Below, piece after piece: positions 31,418 to 32,647 of a stretch of 32,647 nucleotides of DNA. The stretch lies in the NCBI GenBank assembly GCA_016931935.1, contig JAFGDW010000108.1, positions 1-32,647 of the forward strand, read 5' to 3'. This DNA comes from Candidatus Zhuqueibacterota bacterium (GTDB lineage: Bacteria > Zhuqueibacterota > Zhuqueibacteria > Thermofontimicrobiales > Thiofontviventaceae). Each line of letters starts with the position of its first letter. The stretch's first letter is position 1. The notes below the pieces were generated by a model. The model made no database searches. It saw nothing but the letters and a program-made list of their open reading frames with translations, and was not told the origin of the DNA. The translations under genes and the position numbers were made by a program.

Positions 31418-32560
31418 CTAACGAGTTTCACGTCTCATTTCGATGTGCTTTAATGTAAATTCCAACACCGTATCAGCATGCTTGTTCAAGTCCTCTATTG
31501 TTGGAACCACTTCAATATCCGGGTATACGCCATGCGCGCATATTTCACCATTCGGACGAACGGAAAAGCCCGTAGCTGACCGCGCCCATAAGGTTGAATG
31601 GGGCAGCACAAATTCGTAAGCGTCGCTGCCGGGCTTGCGGCCGCCGGTTTCCTGCCCAATGAGTGTTCCGATATGATTGTCTTTGATGATATACGCGCAT
31701 TCGTGCGCAGATGAATAGGTGAACGGTCCAATCAACAAGTACACGTCGCCATGAAATCGCAAGTTGTTGGACATCGGAAGTGTCGGATCAAATGTTGTCG
31801 TGGCAAGTTCGCCCATTGGCGTTTTATAGTAATCTTTCATCACAGAGTGAATTCGAAGCATGGGCGACAGAAACCAGGGGACGATGTGGGCGAGTCGCTT
31901 ATCATTTTGCACACTTCGCTTTCGTTCGAACTCCGACGCAACGAGGTATGGTTTATCCCAAATATAATGGATAAGTTTGCTCACATTGACAGTCCACCCG
32001 CCGTCATTATCGCGAATATCGATGATCAGATTGGTGATTCCGGATTCTATTATTTGGGCAAACGATTGTTTTAAAAAATGATCGTATGCTTTCGCCGGGC
32101 CGCCAAATGATTTGATTGTCAGCAGTCCTGTAAAATCGTTCAGTCTTCGATACTGGAATTTATCATTTTTGGGCTGTTCGGATTTCAGTTCGTTTTGTTT
32201 CTGTCGCAACTCGTTCTCGGTCAAACCAGGAGTTGCGACAGTGTCGACTCTGGATTCATATTGAAATACAATGTGAAACGGCGGCTCCATGTGATATTTC
32301 CGCCACAACAAATTACCGAACCACGATTCGATTCGGTTTTCGCTCAGGCTCGTTTTGAGCTCATGGAGAATGACATCTGAGTTAATCCCATTTATTGAAA
32401 GTATTTCACTGCCGATTGGAATGCCTCCGGTGTAATCGTTGGTTAAAACAATACGATCATTTTTAATGACAATGCCAATTGGCGCGAAAGTTCCGCCGTT
32501 TTTTTTATAAGTGTTGTATTCCTCCCACGGCAGGTAAATTTCGGTGTGGTCAGATTGCAA
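31418..32560 (-). CDS. S41 family peptidase, N-terminus missing or in another frame
   Basis: The frame from a TTG at 32560 has 380 codons with the C-terminal-processing-peptidase core: LLTIKSFGG, IESGITNLIIDIRDNDGG, YLLIGPFTYSSAHECAYI with probable nucleophile S284, and GTLIGQETGGRKPGSDAY. A PDZ-like part is seen as GIPIGSEILSINGINSDVIL. Homologues usually have a signal peptide and roughly 70-100 more N-terminal residues. Here the frame continues upstream (KLIIALNE) but meets TAA near 32610, right behind a hairpin (32585-32605), and has no ATG or ribosome site. The gene is truncated, frameshifted or misassembled. Its last codons (MRRETR) coincide with CGTGAAA-type heptamer sequence. Confidence 0.8.
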   Translation of the reverse strand: MQSDHTEIYLPWEEYNTYKKNGGTFAPIGIVIKNDRIVLTNDYTGGIPIGSEILSINGINSDVILHELKTSLSENRIESWFGNLLWRKYHMEPPFHIVFQYESRVDTVATPGLTENELRQKQNELKSEQPKNDKFQYRRLNDFTGLLTIKSFGGPAKAYDHFLKQSFAQIIESGITNLIIDIRDNDGGWTVNVSKLIHYIWDKPYLVASEFERKRSVQNDKRLAHIVPWFLSPMLRIHSVMKDYYKTPMGELATTTFDPTLPMSNNLRFHGDVYLLIGPFTYSSAHECAYIIKDNHIGTLIGQETGGRKPGSDAYEFVLPHSTLWARSATGFSVRPNGEICAHGVYPDIEVVPTIEDLNKHADTVLEFTLKHIEMRRETR

Positions 32561-32584
32561 TTCATTTAAAGCGATGATGAGCTT

Positions 32585-32605
32585 CCCGCGCGTTTTTTGC
32601 GCGGG
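32585..32605. repeat. GC-rich perfect hairpin in the 5' part of the S41 peptidase frame
   Basis: CCCGCGC (32585-32591) and GCGCGGG (32599-32605) are perfect inverted repeats around GTTTTTT. This is a terminator-like or REP-like structure lying where the peptidase N-terminus should be coded. Confidence 0.65.
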
Positions 32606-32647
32606 TTAGTTCAATCATTATTTAGGCCGCATCCCTTTAGCAGAGAC

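Overview
The window reads as a piece of a Bacteroidota-like (FCB group) chromosome. This is an inference. It rests on the large two-domain FtsX/MacB-type permeases, the DUF2141, GH8, DUF4160/DUF2442 and LA_2272-repeat proteins, a TTG-N20-TATCTTTG promoter in front of an acyltransferase gene, and many ATCCCGAT/ATCGGGAT hairpins. No rRNA, tRNA, CRISPR array, phage or transposase gene was seen. Every coordinate was read by eye.

Layout. Bases 1-10220, minus strand: a frameshifted or partial permease, then four complete paralogous permeases of about 770-807 aa in tandem. Bases 10318-10966, plus: a Phd/YefM-RelE/ParE toxin-antitoxin pair. Bases 11352-16690, plus: DUF2333 protein, a zinc-finger-fused SDR oxidoreductase, VF530 protein, a small membrane protein, YaiI-type DUF188 protein, an acyltransferase and a pentapeptide-repeat protein. 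Bases 16993-19119, plus: a secreted GH8 glycosidase and a DUF4438 protein. Bases 19633-29185: three more minus-strand permeases, separated by a nonsense-broken DUF4160 gene with DUF2442, a DUF2141 lipoprotein-sized secreted protein and a Uma2 nuclease-like protein. Bases 29488-32560, minus: a metallo-beta-lactamase-fold hydrolase, a repeat-rich exported protein and the C-terminal body of an S41 peptidase.

The permeases are the core of the window: seven complete copies and one damaged copy, all in the same orientation. Each has two extracytoplasmic MacB-like domains and two FtsX-type membrane domains, and each ends in NP(V/I)E(A/S)LRYE. No ATPase gene accompanies them, so they must borrow one from elsewhere.

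The most unusual observation is at the 3' ends of these genes. Five of the seven are followed directly by one to three extra copies of their own last codons, in units of 49-61 nt. In each extra copy a hairpin of about 16-21 nt is inserted exactly after the AATCC of the Asn-Pro codons. Deleting the hairpin in silico restores NPIEALQYE-stop, NPAEAIRCE-stop, NPIEVLRYE-stop or NPIESLRYE-stop. Where units are stacked, those farther from the gene are more decayed. This is what would be expected if a tiny element repeatedly inserted at the Asn-Pro codons, supplied a new gene end and pushed the old end downstream. Arrays of 7-nt repeats (CARTKAW type and CGTGAAA type) fill much of the remaining space between genes.
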